A DNA stretch of 64,000 bases. It comes from CAZLMG01 sp964560765 (GTDB taxonomy: Bacteria > Bdellovibrionota_B > Oligoflexia > Oligoflexales > CAZLMG01). Below are positions 1-8,049 of the stretch, one piece after another (the first letter of the stretch is position 1; each line of letters begins with the position of its first letter). The translations under genes and the position numbers were made by a program. The stretch lies in contig CAZLMG010000017.1 in NCBI GenBank assembly GCA_964560765.1, positions 1 to 64,000 on the forward strand. The letters are read 5' to 3'. A model generated the notes under the pieces. That model was not told the origin of the DNA and searched no databases. It saw only the letters and a program-made list of their open reading frames with translations.

Positions 1-35
1 GTCTTGGGGGCTTGAACGACGGATCAGGGGCTTAA

Positions 36-73
36 ACTTTTTTGATCAAGAGGCACTTTTTTGATCAAGAGGC
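36..73. repeat. Two-copy 19-bp tandem repeat
   Basis: A 19-bp unit (ACTTTTTTGATCAAGAGGC) occurs twice head to tail at 36-54 and 55-73 without a mismatch. A decayed relative may precede it (GGATCAGGGGC around 21-31). No gene covers it. Its role is unknown. It could be a protein-binding site, since each copy contains TTGATCAA, or the 3' end of an element lying left of the window. Confidence 0.8.
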
Positions 74-222
74 CGCCGCACGCCCAGAAAGTAGTCAACT
101 CACTAACAGCAGTGCACCGTCGCTTTTCCGATGACCATCAGCTGGGCCCGTCCGCCCGACCTGTTCCTTAAAATTGACTAAAAAAACATCAACAATTTCA
201 ACAGCAGGTTGTTGGAATGCCG

Positions 223-238
223 TTGGCCAATTGGCCAA
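223..238. promoter_or_regulatory. 16-bp perfect palindrome (candidate operator)
   Basis: TTGGCCAATTGGCCAA reads identically on both strands. It lies 22 bp upstream of the candidate -35 box at 261, in an AT-rich stretch without genes. The position fits an activator site or upstream operator. The binding protein is unknown. Confidence 0.45.
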
Positions 239-260
239 TCTAAAAATATTCTTTTATAAG

Positions 261-289
261 TTGACAAATTTTAAGGGACGCAATATCAA
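261..289 (+). promoter_or_regulatory. Sigma-70-like promoter
   Basis: A perfect -35 TTGACA (261-266) is followed after 17 bp by TATCAA (284-289), a fair -10. Transcription would begin near 296. No convincing open reading frame follows before the terminator at 608-634, which suggests the promoter serves a non-coding RNA. Confidence 0.45.
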
Positions 290-295
290 CAGCCA

Positions 296-634
296 AGCAA
301 GATCCGCTGCTGAATTTCTGACGCTAGTTGTTTTTACTTGCTGAAAATACAGGGGAAACCTGTACGTGGCCGCGTTGTAACGAGCGCGAGCCGGGCGTCA
401 GATAAGAAAGTGGCAACCTACTTGCATTGAGTAAGGTGAACTAAAACTCACCTTCATCACGCAAGTGAGGATGATTGAGATGGTTGGAATAAGCTCTTCC
501 GCTGCAATGTTTCGTTCCTATCCGGTTATTGTGTTTTGCTGCACGTACTGACTTATCCTTAGCAGTATCTCTTCCTGAAAAGATCACCTTAGGTGGACAG
601 AGCTTGTGAGGCCCCGAAAGGGGCCTCAACCTTT
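296..634 (+). ncRNA. Candidate structured non-coding RNA
   Basis: This stretch of about 340 nt lies between a sigma-70-like promoter and a strong intrinsic terminator and holds no credible gene. It contains several hairpins. TACAGG/CCTGTA closes a GGAAA loop at 348-364. ACTTGC/GCAAGT (420-425 with 461-466) encloses a second perfect 7-bp stem AAGGTGA/TCACCTT (433-439 with 448-454). I cannot match it to 6S, SRP, tmRNA, RNase P or a known riboswitch. It could instead be the long leader of the downstream gene at 743, but the terminator argues for a separate transcript. Boundaries are approximate. Confidence 0.35.
608..634 (+). terminator. Intrinsic terminator, GAAA-capped
   Basis: A perfect 8-bp stem, GAGGCCCC (608-615) with GGGGCCTC (620-627), is closed by a GAAA tetraloop and followed by AACCTTTT. 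The T-rich side is on the plus strand only, so it should end plus-strand transcripts. Confidence 0.75.
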
Positions 635-742
635 TCTGCAATATGCCAATATCATTAAGCTTTGATATTTACTTGTAAACTCACGCCAAAGCCATCCGAT
701 GCAGGCATTGAGGGGACGGCCTTGTCCCCTGGGGAGATGCGC

Positions 743-1843
743 ATGAGGTTTCGGCAACAGAGAAAAATAGTAGGAGGCGCATTGCTGTTTACGGCGCTGA
801 GTCTGCCGATTGCCGCCTTTGCCACTGGCGATCGCCAGTCGTTGTATCGAAGCCCCTTTATGCTAGGTCGCGGCGAGGCCGGCATTGCCGACGTCGATAA
901 CGAAGATGCTATCTTCTATAATCCGGCCGGATTGGCGCAAGGTAATGGAATCTACAAGCGTACCTATTTTTTGTCGCCGATGATATCGGCATCGACTGTG
1001 ACGCGCGATGTGTACCGCCGGGTCAAGATCGAAGAGCAAGAAACTGCGAACGTCCTGTTGAGCACTGTAGGCAAGAACGTCCACCTTGGTTTCCAAAATT
1101 TTACTGGGGTTATGTTTCGACGGGTGGCCTTTGGCGTGCTCAGCTCCCAGTACGTCAATATCCTAGTCGCCAAATCTCGACGGAGTGGAGGTCTCGAATC
1201 CGCCTATGGCGAGTTTACCAGCTCGCAGGGATTTACCTTTACCTTGGCTGACAAGCTGTTCAGCAGCAACTTCATGTTAGGAACGACCATCAAGTATCTT
1301 CCCCTCCATGCACAAGCGACCTATGAGGTTGCGGCGATTGATGCCGGTGACATCGCAGGATTCCAACAAGGAAATACGGCGAATGCCGGGTCTCTGGCTG
1401 GAGCTGATGTGGGGTTGATGTGGCACTCTTCGAGTAAGCCAAAGGTTAAGCTGGGCCTGACCGTTGCCAACATCGGGGACACCAAAGTCACCTCATCGGT
1501 GCTGGATGCGCCCGTGGAAGACTTGAAGCAAACGGTGAATCTCGGATTTTCTTTCGAGCCTGATTCGCGCACCTCGTCTTTCAAGCTGCACTTGGATTAC
1601 CGCGACGTTACCGGGCAAGTCTACGACTCCGTACTCGAGCGCCTCAACATGGGTGGTCAAATCGCCTTACGCAGTTTGGGCGGATTTACCTGCGGCCTGC
1701 ATCAGGGGTATCCGTCCATAGGGGCCTACGTTGACGTGCGATTGGTGCGTGTCGATATGGGGATGTACACGGAAGAGGTTGGGAACTACGCCGGCCATCG
1801 TGGTGATACTCGATTTTTCCTGCGGCTTGCTGCGGGCATTTAA
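743..1843 (+). CDS. Outer-membrane beta-barrel protein, PorV/FadL/TraF-like
   Basis: Predicted exported protein of 366 residues. I chose the ATG at 743 because GGGGAG (731-736) lies 6 bases upstream, whereas the ATG at 737 is too close to it. The N-terminus is basic, then hydrophobic, ending in a signal-peptidase site (IAAFA). The motif NPAGLA near residue 55, preceded by acidic DNEDA, is typical of PorV, FadL and TraF-type barrels, where it sits at the barrel entrance. The rest is alternating polar/hydrophobic strands. It is followed 16 bp later by a lipoprotein gene, so the two are probably co-transcribed. The transported substrate or partner is unknown. Confidence 0.7.
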   Translation: MRFRQQRKIVGGALLFTALSLPIAAFATGDRQSLYRSPFMLGRGEAGIADVDNEDAIFYNPAGLAQGNGIYKRTYFLSPMISASTVTRDVYRRVKIEEQETANVLLSTVGKNVHLGFQNFTGVMFRRVAFGVLSSQYVNILVAKSRRSGGLESAYGEFTSSQGFTFTLADKLFSSNFMLGTTIKYLPLHAQATYEVAAIDAGDIAGFQQGNTANAGSLAGADVGLMWHSSSKPKVKLGLTVANIGDTKVTSSVLDAPVEDLKQTVNLGFSFEPDSRTSSFKLHLDYRDVTGQVYDSVLERLNMGGQIALRSLGGFTCGLHQGYPSIGAYVDVRLVRVDMGMYTEEVGNYAGHRGDTRFFLRLAAGI

Positions 1844-1859
1844 GGGGTGAGGGATTCGC

Positions 1860-2582
1860 ATGTTTTGCGTGTGGCTTCAACGATGTTTTGTCGCAGCGCT
1901 GATGGCGCTGTTGGTTGGGTGTGGGAGTAATCTCGGCGACAGTTTTGTTGATAAGGACCCGGTCGATCAGGCATTGATTCGTCTGGAAAACAATGACCCC
2001 GATGGTGCTATCTCGATCCTCGAAGAAGCGCTGGCGGACGATCCAGACGATTATGAAGTCTTGTCGATTTTGGCGCTAGCTGTTGCCCAAAAGCATGGCC
2101 TCGAACCGCTGGGCTTTGCGTTGAAGCTGGCGCAGCAGGGAAGCGACGGATCTGGATCGGGGCTTACGGCGATCATGAGCAGCTTACCAGACGCCACCTC
2201 GGAGAATATCGCGGGCATTCAACTGGCGGTCAACTATTTGAACGACATCCCATCCGCGTCGCGATCGACGGCCGACACTTTTAAACTCTCAATGTTTCAA
2301 ACGGCATTGGTGAGTTTGATGATGAAAAAGTTTGACAGTGATTTGAGCGGCAAGTTTGATCCGGCGGAGCTTGCGAATCTGTCTGATGATGATGCGGCTG
2401 CAATTTTAGCCATGCTGGCGAGTGCCGCAGAGTCGGGTGCGAACGGCGCAGATGGGGACAATACGGCAGGCGCCGCGGCGAAAGTAGCCGATATTCAGAG
2501 TGCTATTGCTAATCAGGAAGGCGAAACGGACACGGAGCGCCTGCAAAACTACCTAGGCAGTGTCGCCGGCAGCGGCGGTTAA
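1860..2582 (+). CDS. Lipoprotein with TPR-like N-terminal region
   Basis: A 240-residue lipoprotein. The signal peptide ends in a lipobox (LLVGC, Cys about 21). GAGGG sits 6 bases before the ATG. Residues about 35-75 (QALIRLENNDPDGAISILEE) have the spacing of a tetratricopeptide helix pair. The C-terminal half is rich in Ala, Asp and Gly. The gene follows the barrel protein at 743-1843 in the same direction, so a barrel/lipoprotein pair is plausible. No specific family recognised. Confidence 0.65.
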   Translation: MFCVWLQRCFVAALMALLVGCGSNLGDSFVDKDPVDQALIRLENNDPDGAISILEEALADDPDDYEVLSILALAVAQKHGLEPLGFALKLAQQGSDGSGSGLTAIMSSLPDATSENIAGIQLAVNYLNDIPSASRSTADTFKLSMFQTALVSLMMKKFDSDLSGKFDPAELANLSDDDAAAILAMLASAAESGANGADGDNTAGAAAKVADIQSAIANQEGETDTERLQNYLGSVAGSGG

Positions 2583-2592
2583 GCCCCGCCGC
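2572..2592. terminator. GC-rich hairpin between convergent genes
   Basis: A perfect 7-bp stem, GCGGCGG (2572-2578) with CCGCCGC (2586-2592), loops over the stop codon of the lipoprotein gene and lies before the stop of the pentapeptide gene. Neither side has a T-run, so termination ability is uncertain. Confidence 0.35.
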
Positions 2593-2604
2593 GCCTGCAG
2601 ACCA

Positions 2605-3012
2605 TTAACGACGCGTGCCCACCTTAGTGCCTTGCTCAACTGAGTTCATGATGTCATCACGGGCGATGAGTTCTGTCGGCAAAGATGCGCGGCGGATATT
2701 TGCGCGAAAGAGATTGGCACCGCGCAATTTGGCATAGTCCAAATCGGCGTCTTCCAGGTTGGCGCCGGTCAAATCGGCCCCTTCAAGGTTGGCATTCCAC
2801 AGCGAGGCACCACGCATATCCGCTTCGCGAAACTTGGCTTCTTTCAAATTCGCGTAAGAAAGATTGACGTTCCGCAAGTCGCATCCAGAAAAGTCGATCT
2901 TGATGAGATTGGCCTTTCGCATGTCGGCATCTGCGAAGTCCTTGGTTTCAGCTAAGCGCTCGAGGACCTCCTTGCGCGTCAATGTTTGTGTCTTGCCAGT
3001 ATCTTTCGCCAT
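2605..3012 (-). CDS. Pentapeptide-repeat protein
   Basis: A 135-residue protein. From about residue 30 to 125 it is built of A(D/N)LxX repeats (for example ANLEGADLTGANLEDADL), which fold as a right-handed quadrilateral beta-helix. I chose the ATG at 3012 because AGGAG lies 6 bases upstream; an in-frame ATG at 3036 lacks this. It begins 28 bp after the GAPDH gene on the same strand and is probably co-transcribed with it. Known pentapeptide proteins range from DNA-gyrase mimics to structural proteins, and nothing here indicates which. Confidence 0.8.
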   Translation of the reverse strand: MAKDTGKTQTLTRKEVLERLAETKDFADADMRKANLIKIDFSGCDLRNVNLSYANLKEAKFREADMRGASLWNANLEGADLTGANLEDADLDYAKLRGANLFRANIRRASLPTELIARDDIMNSVEQGTKVGTRR

Positions 3013-3040
3013 AATCGCTCCTGAAGCAAATCCCATAGGA

Positions 3041-4036
3041 CTACCGAACCATTAACTTGGCAACGTCGAGCATACGGTAACTGAATCCAGTTTCGTTATC
3101 GTACCACGAAAGTACCTTCACCATGTTGCCGCCGATCACGTCCGTGCTGAGGCCATCCACGGTGCTGGATGCTGTGCAGCCGTTGAAATCGATGGAAACG
3201 AGGGGCTCGTCAGTGTAGCCCAAGACCCCTTTCAAAGCGCCATTTGCGGCTTCTTTCAGCACGCGATTGACCTCTTCTTTAGTGGTTGGCTTGTTGACTT
3301 GAACAGTCAGGTCGATCATGGAGACGTTGGGAGTTGGTACGCGGACAGCGATGCCATTCAACTTGCCCTTGAGCTCAGGCAGAACCAGCGAGATGGCCTT
3401 GGCTGCACCGGTGCTCGTTGGAATCATGCTCAAAGCGGCAGCGCGAGCGCGGCGTAAATCTTTGTGCGGTAAATCCAGAACGTTCTGATCGTTGGTATAG
3501 GCATGAATGGTCGTCATGAGGCCGTGGGCGATGCCCAACTGCTCGTGTAAAATCTTGGCGACTGGCGCCAGGCAGTTGGTTGTGCAGCTACCGTTGGAAA
3601 TGATTTTATGCTCGGGCTTGAGCTTGTCATCGTTTACGCCCATAACGACCGTCAGGTCTTCGCCTTTCGCAGGGGCGGAAATGATGACGCGCGGAGCACC
3701 TCCCTTGATGTGGAGTTCTGCATCGGCGCGATCTGTGAAGCGACCCGTGCACTCAAAGACCACATCGACTTTCTTGTCCTTCCAGGGGATTTCACTTGGG
3801 TTCTTGCTTGCGGAAACAGAAACCTGTGTGCCGTTGATCACTAAATGATCGTTTTCGGCGCGAACATCAAAATCTGCACGACCGTGCACGCTGTCATACT
3901 TCAGAAGGTGTGCCAGCGTTGTCGTATCTGTAAGATCGTTGATATGGGCAATGACGAAATCATTTGATTCTTGAGCGGCGCGAGCCACAATTCTGCCGAT
4001 GCGACCGAAGCCGTTGATGCCGATGCGAATAGCCAT
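3041..4036 (-). CDS. gap: Glyceraldehyde-3-phosphate dehydrogenase
   Basis: Catalyses NAD(P)-dependent phosphorylating oxidation of glyceraldehyde 3-phosphate in glycolysis. The 331-residue length is normal. The Rossmann start INGFGRIGR is at residues 7-15, and the catalytic SCTTNC motif is at 150-155 with Cys151 as nucleophile. The ATG at 4036 matches the family start (MAIRIGINGF) and has GAGGGG upstream; an upstream ATG at 4072 would add 12 non-conserved residues. It leads a two-gene unit with the pentapeptide protein and diverges from the MATE gene. Confidence 0.97.
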   Translation of the reverse strand: MAIRIGINGFGRIGRIVARAAQESNDFVIAHINDLTDTTTLAHLLKYDSVHGRADFDVRAENDHLVINGTQVSVSASKNPSEIPWKDKKVDVVFECTGRFTDRADAELHIKGGAPRVIISAPAKGEDLTVVMGVNDDKLKPEHKIISNGSCTTNCLAPVAKILHEQLGIAHGLMTTIHAYTNDQNVLDLPHKDLRRARAAALSMIPTSTGAAKAISLVLPELKGKLNGIAVRVPTPNVSMIDLTVQVNKPTTKEEVNRVLKEAANGALKGVLGYTDEPLVSIDFNGCTASSTVDGLSTDVIGGNMVKVLSWYDNETGFSYRMLDVAKLMVR

Positions 4037-4165
4037 TCTCTGATTCCCCTCTGCGCGAACTACGAAATTCACCAGACAACAGTAAAAAAATTCGAACTTA
4101 CGTTGTACCTAAGACAACCGTAAAATGCCAGCGATCTGGTATCTTTAAAGTGTCCGGAGAATTCA

Positions 4166-4249
4166 ATGAGTTACTTGAGCCCCCCAGCGGCCTTGCGGCT
4201 CACTTCGCGAAGGGTCCTGAATGTTTCCCTCAGTTTCGTGGCGTCTTGA
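4166..4249 (+). CDS. Candidate 27-residue leader peptide overlapping the MATE start
   Basis: A short frame (MSYLSPPAALRLTSRRV...) begins at an ATG preceded by GGAG with 6-base spacing, better than the signal of the gene it overlaps. It ends with TGA at 4247-4249, 28 bases inside the MATE gene in another frame. It may be a leader peptide that couples or tunes translation of the exporter. The alternative is a chance frame. No homolog recognised. Confidence 0.35.
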   Translation: MSYLSPPAALRLTSRRVLNVSLSFVAS

Positions 4250-5603
4250 GTGGAATGCGACCCTGCGTCTGGGGTTGCCAATCGTGATGGCGCAAGTTGG
4301 AATCAGTCTTATGGGACTGGTCGACACCCTGATCGCTGGTTTTGCTGGCGCAGAATGCCTTGCTGGCGTCGGCGCTGGCGCCGCCATTTTTTGGGGTACC
4401 TGCCTAGCCTGTATGGGAACGATGGCCGGCATTGACGTTTTGGCGGCTCGTGCCCACGGCGCTGGCGATGAGAGGACCCTGCACGATGTGTTTGCACATG
4501 TCTTGGGTCTTGCTGCTGTCTTGTCGTTCTTGGGATTGCCCTTTGTTGGCCTCGTGGCCGGTCATTACGAATGGTTTGGTGGCGATCCTGTTGTCGTTGT
4601 GCAAGCTAAGCAATATTTGTGGTTCGTCTTGCCCAGTTTGCCCATGGTACTGTTCTATGCGGCTTTGCAACGCTATTGGCAGGCACGAGAATTCGTGGCG
4701 TCTTTTCCGCGGATCATCGCGGTGGCTAACCTGGTAAATCTGGTTGGAAATTTGGTATTTGCGCTCGGCTGGGGCCCTTTTCCCGCCCTCGGCACGCAAG
4801 GTATTGCTATAGCCACAGTCATAGGACGCGCGTACATGCTGGGGGCACTGCTTTTCGCAACGCGTCGATGCCTGCCAGCTGATTTATCCATCGGACTGAA
4901 CCCGGTACGGCTTCTTACTGATATCGGCCAGGCTCGCAATCTAAGTATTTGGCGCGACTTGTGGGGATACGGTTTGCCGGCTGGAGCACAAGTCACGTTA
5001 GAAGTCGGCGCCTTCACGGCATTGACGACGCTTGCAACCCGTTTTGGAGTGCTGGCGACCGCAGCTCATCAAATCGTCATGGCCGTCGCCAGTTTCACCT
5101 TTATGGTGCCTCTAGGGCTGGCCAGCGCCGGTGCCTATCGAATTGGGCATTTATTGGGCGGCGGGCGCCCCGAGGCGGTGCGGCGGGCGGGATGGGTCAC
5201 CCTGTTCATGGGAACCGGCTTTATGTTATTCAGCGGCTTGGCGCTCTATTTCTTTCCCAGGACCATCTTTGGTTTGTTTCGCGCCACACCGGACGTACTG
5301 GCCGCTGGATTGCCAATACTCTTGTTTGCCGCATTGTTTCAGGTAGCAGATGGCGTCCAGGTAGTCACGACCGGGTTGCTACGCGGATTGGGCAACACCC
5401 GAGCCTCCATGTGGGCGAATCTCGTAGGTCATTACCCAGTAGGATTGGCTCTGGGTGTGTACCTGGGTTTTGTTCGCGGCTATAATTTAACGGGGTTGTG
5501 GGCCGGCGTCTCATTAGGTTTGCTGACCGTTGCCATAACGTTGCTCTGGGTCTGGTATAAACATGGGGTTGAGCGATGGCAGGTGCAAAGTACTGGTTTA
5601 TAG
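4221..5603 (+). CDS. MATE-family multidrug/toxin efflux protein
   Basis: A 460-residue inner-membrane protein with about 12 hydrophobic segments in two homologous halves, typical of MATE antiporters that export cationic compounds using a sodium or proton gradient. The first helix (LRLGLPIVMAQVGISLMGLV) and the start of the second half (YGLPAGAQVTLEVGAF) match the family. AGGG lies 6 bases before the ATG. The 3' end overlaps the next gene by 28 bp. Substrate cannot be inferred. Confidence 0.93.
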   Translation: MFPSVSWRLEWNATLRLGLPIVMAQVGISLMGLVDTLIAGFAGAECLAGVGAGAAIFWGTCLACMGTMAGIDVLAARAHGAGDERTLHDVFAHVLGLAAVLSFLGLPFVGLVAGHYEWFGGDPVVVVQAKQYLWFVLPSLPMVLFYAALQRYWQAREFVASFPRIIAVANLVNLVGNLVFALGWGPFPALGTQGIAIATVIGRAYMLGALLFATRRCLPADLSIGLNPVRLLTDIGQARNLSIWRDLWGYGLPAGAQVTLEVGAFTALTTLATRFGVLATAAHQIVMAVASFTFMVPLGLASAGAYRIGHLLGGGRPEAVRRAGWVTLFMGTGFMLFSGLALYFFPRTIFGLFRATPDVLAAGLPILLFAALFQVADGVQVVTTGLLRGLGNTRASMWANLVGHYPVGLALGVYLGFVRGYNLTGLWAGVSLGLLTVAITLLWVWYKHGVERWQVQSTGL

Positions 5604-6229
5604 CGGGCATCCTTCATTGGGGTTGCTGGCCGGGGCTGGCGTTGGCGCAGGCGCCGCAGGCTCCTGCCAGTGACGATGTCGATGCGTATCCATTTCAAGA
5701 TACGGATGATGTCCAGGGACCGTTTACGGGCAGCGAGGCCGAAGACGATGAGGACGCCAACACCGTAAGCCTATCGGGTGGGGTCGGCATTGGCCGGGAT
5801 TCGGTGACGTTGGATCTTAGCTTGACCAAGCGCCTATACCGCTTCTTTGCCATCAACGCTCAGGTTTTTTACCAATCTCGAGATGGCGAATACGCTGGCG
5901 AGGAGTATCAAACGCTGCACTACGGCCCGCAATTTACAGCCGAAATATGGTTGGCAAATCCAACGATGTTTACGCCCATTGCGGGAGCAGGTCCCGGACT
6001 GGAAATGTGGACGCGCAAATATGCCGGTGAACGGTACGACGAAGCATCCTCTTTGATTGCGTTGTATTTTTGGGGCGTGAATATGAACCTGACCAAGAAT
6101 TTTGGCCTGCAGGTCCGTCAGGTAACCCGCACGTACACGGGCGAAGTTCCCGTTTTGTGGACGGATCGCCAATCGCTTGAGGCGCGTGATCAACAGTTCA
6201 CTCAGGTTCAGTTTGCGTTCTGGTTTTAG
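5576..6229 (+). CDS. Predicted outer-membrane beta-barrel protein
   Basis: A 217-residue exported protein. The signal peptide ends near LALAQA, an acidic linker (residues 32-62) follows, then amphipathic beta strands ending in a terminal Phe (FAFWF). A terminal Phe is the usual recognition signal for the BAM machinery. GGGG lies 7 bases before the ATG. The start lies 28 bp inside the MATE gene, so translation is probably coupled. Function unknown. Confidence 0.65.
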   Translation: MAGAKYWFIAGILHWGCWPGLALAQAPQAPASDDVDAYPFQDTDDVQGPFTGSEAEDDEDANTVSLSGGVGIGRDSVTLDLSLTKRLYRFFAINAQVFYQSRDGEYAGEEYQTLHYGPQFTAEIWLANPTMFTPIAGAGPGLEMWTRKYAGERYDEASSLIALYFWGVNMNLTKNFGLQVRQVTRTYTGEVPVLWTDRQSLEARDQQFTQVQFAFWF

Positions 6230-6241
6230 TTTTAGGGCAGT

Positions 6242-7291
6242 TTAGCCGAGTTTCGGCAGGACTACTTGAAAAACGGACAACGCTTGCAGCACGTCTTGCC
6301 GGCTGATCTGCAGATGTATGACCGCACGCAGCCATCCTTGCCCCAAGTGACTCATCAGGATCCCTGATGCCTTCAGGTGCTGCACCAGTTCGTCGCCAGA
6401 TTCGTGGTTCCAGCGCAGGTAGACCATATTCGTAATCGGGTCAGGGGTCGCCAGCGTAAAGTGGTGACCACCGAATTGCATATCGCGCAACCCATCGCGC
6501 AACAGGGCGGCATTGTCATGATCGTCTGCCAAACGATGGCGATGATGTTCGAGCGCATACAAACCAGCTGCCGCTAAATATCCCGCTTGGCGCATGCCCC
6601 CGCCCCAGCGTTTGCGCAACCTGCGAGCCCGCACGATGAGGGCATGCCCACCAACAAGCAGGGAACCGACAGGGCAGCCAAGTCCCTTCGATAGGCAAAC
6701 AGCGACAGAATCAAAACGGCTCGCTAACTCCTGTTCGCTCACGGCCCGAGCCACTGCCGCGTTCCACAAGCGCGCACCATCGCAATGGGTGGCTAGGCCA
6801 AGCTGTTTTGCCTCGTCAGTCGTCGCCGCCAGTGTTGCGAGGTCGAGCGCTCGACCAGCGCCTCGATTGTGAGTGTTTTCAAGGACGAGAAGCTTCGTCG
6901 TGGCACTGTGCAGAGTCTCAGGACGAATCAGGCGGCGCACGGCCTCGGGCGATGGCCCCTCATGTAAGGGAAAGAAATCGAACTGCACGCCACTCAGGGC
7001 TGCGGCTGCTCCGCCTTCGTAAATATAGCAGTGGGTGTTTTCCTCGGCGATGATGCTATCGCCTGGATTGCAATGTAAATTGATGGCGAGTTGGTTCGCC
7101 ATGGTTCCCGTTGGCACGAAAATGGCGGCATCTTTACCTAATAAGCTGGCGACTTCATGCTCGAGACGATTGACGGTGGGATCTTCTCCGTAAACATCGT
7201 CACCGACATCAGCTGCGAACATGGCGGCCTTCATCCCGTCGGTCGGAACGGTTACGGTGTCGGAGCGAAAATCAATGACTGGCTGAGTCAC
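6242..7291 (-). CDS. ltaE: Low-specificity L-threonine aldolase
   Basis: PLP enzyme that cleaves L-threonine or L-allo-threonine to glycine and acetaldehyde. The 349 residues begin with the family signature (IDFRSDTVTVPTDGM). The PLP lysine is in CLSKGLGCPVGS (Lys202), and the cofactor-stacking His is in NTHCYIYEGG (His87). The start is GTG and overlaps the stop of the upstream gene by one base (TAGTG), a sign of translational coupling to the 219-residue protein upstream. Confidence 0.92.
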   Translation of the reverse strand: MTQPVIDFRSDTVTVPTDGMKAAMFAADVGDDVYGEDPTVNRLEHEVASLLGKDAAIFVPTGTMANQLAINLHCNPGDSIIAEENTHCYIYEGGAAAALSGVQFDFFPLHEGPSPEAVRRLIRPETLHSATTKLLVLENTHNRGAGRALDLATLAATTDEAKQLGLATHCDGARLWNAAVARAVSEQELASRFDSVAVCLSKGLGCPVGSLLVGGHALIVRARRLRKRWGGGMRQAGYLAAAGLYALEHHRHRLADDHDNAALLRDGLRDMQFGGHHFTLATPDPITNMVYLRWNHESGDELVQHLKASGILMSHLGQGWLRAVIHLQISRQDVLQALSVFQVVLPKLG

Positions 7292-7950
7292 TAAGTACGC
7301 TCGGACAAAGGAGGGAAAGGAATAATTTTGGCTTCGCCACTGGGGGCTGCGGGCTTATTCAGACGCACTGGTTTGCGTGCACGCACCGACTTCACAGTTT
7401 TTGCTGTGTCGCCTTTGATATGGGTTTCTGCCGTAACCATTAATGTCGCCAGCCCGTTCTCGCCAAGCAGACGCCCAGCAGCGATTCCAGCTTTCACAAT
7501 GTGAGCGCAGCGGATGTCAAAGTCTGCAAGACCCGGAACTCGCTCGATACTTAAGGACTTATTGGCGCGAATAATCGCCTGCGCGCAATCATCGATGTGC
7601 CCGCCGCGTAGGTAACTGCGACAGGCGGCGCCGTACAACTCCTCCAGTGCGGCGCGACGGTGACGGCGCACGAGTCCCTTTGCCGCGCATTCTTCGAGTG
7701 CACCTATGATCCCTTCGAAGCCGGCAGCGGCTCGATCAGTGCGACCCGTGCGCGCATCTAAAGCTGACCGCATAGCTTGTCCCAATAGTGCCTGTGGAGT
7801 GAGACTGATCGCAAGGCTGGCCAGTCGATTAAAACGAAGCGGGCATCGTAGCAATACGGATGGCGTGATCATGACATAGATGAATGAAAGCAAAATCGCT
7901 TCGACAACATCGAGTAAAACGCTTGGAATACTAATATCATCGTGTCGCAA
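7291..7950 (-). CDS. Conserved-looking protein of unknown function, TTG start
   Basis: A 219-residue protein. The start is TTG at 7950 with GGGGGAG six bases upstream; no ATG fits better. Residues 10-50 hold two hydrophobic stretches. The middle is helical and Ala/Arg-rich with several Cys, and the C-terminus is basic and proline-rich. The frame is coupled to threonine aldolase by a TAGTG overlap. I do not recognise the family. Its ribosome-binding site is buried in a hairpin (7959-7987). Confidence 0.55.
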   Translation of the reverse strand: MRHDDISIPSVLLDVVEAILLSFIYVMITPSVLLRCPLRFNRLASLAISLTPQALLGQAMRSALDARTGRTDRAAAGFEGIIGALEECAAKGLVRRHRRAALEELYGAACRSYLRGGHIDDCAQAIIRANKSLSIERVPGLADFDIRCAHIVKAGIAAGRLLGENGLATLMVTAETHIKGDTAKTVKSVRARKPVRLNKPAAPSGEAKIIPFPPLSERT

Positions 7951-7958
7951 TTTATACT

Positions 7959-7987
7959 CCCCCAGTCACATGGGCTGGCGCTGGGGG
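7959..7987 (-). promoter_or_regulatory. Hairpin that sequesters a ribosome-binding site
   Basis: On the minus strand CCCCCAG (7987-7981) can pair perfectly with CTGGGGG (7965-7959) over a 15-nt loop. The 3' arm contains the GGGGG of the Shine-Dalgarno of the TTG-initiated gene at 7950. The transcript would therefore fold with its ribosome-binding site closed, which suggests translational control by temperature, a ligand or a protein. Confidence 0.45.
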
Positions 7988-8049
7988 ATTATAGTTAGCG
8001 GAGTCGGCCTGTCAACGACGCAGGTCGAAATCGTATTTTGCAAGTAATA

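Noticed and set aside
275..283. GGGACGCAA, as in the GEMM cyclic-di-GMP riboswitch
   Set aside because: The rest of the GEMM consensus (GCAAACC, CGCAAAGCC, tetraloop-receptor) is missing, and the site lies inside a promoter spacer.
441..641. Minus-strand open frame of 66 codons
   Set aside because: It covers the terminator hairpin and the nested stems of the candidate RNA, has a basic low-complexity product and no ribosome-binding site.
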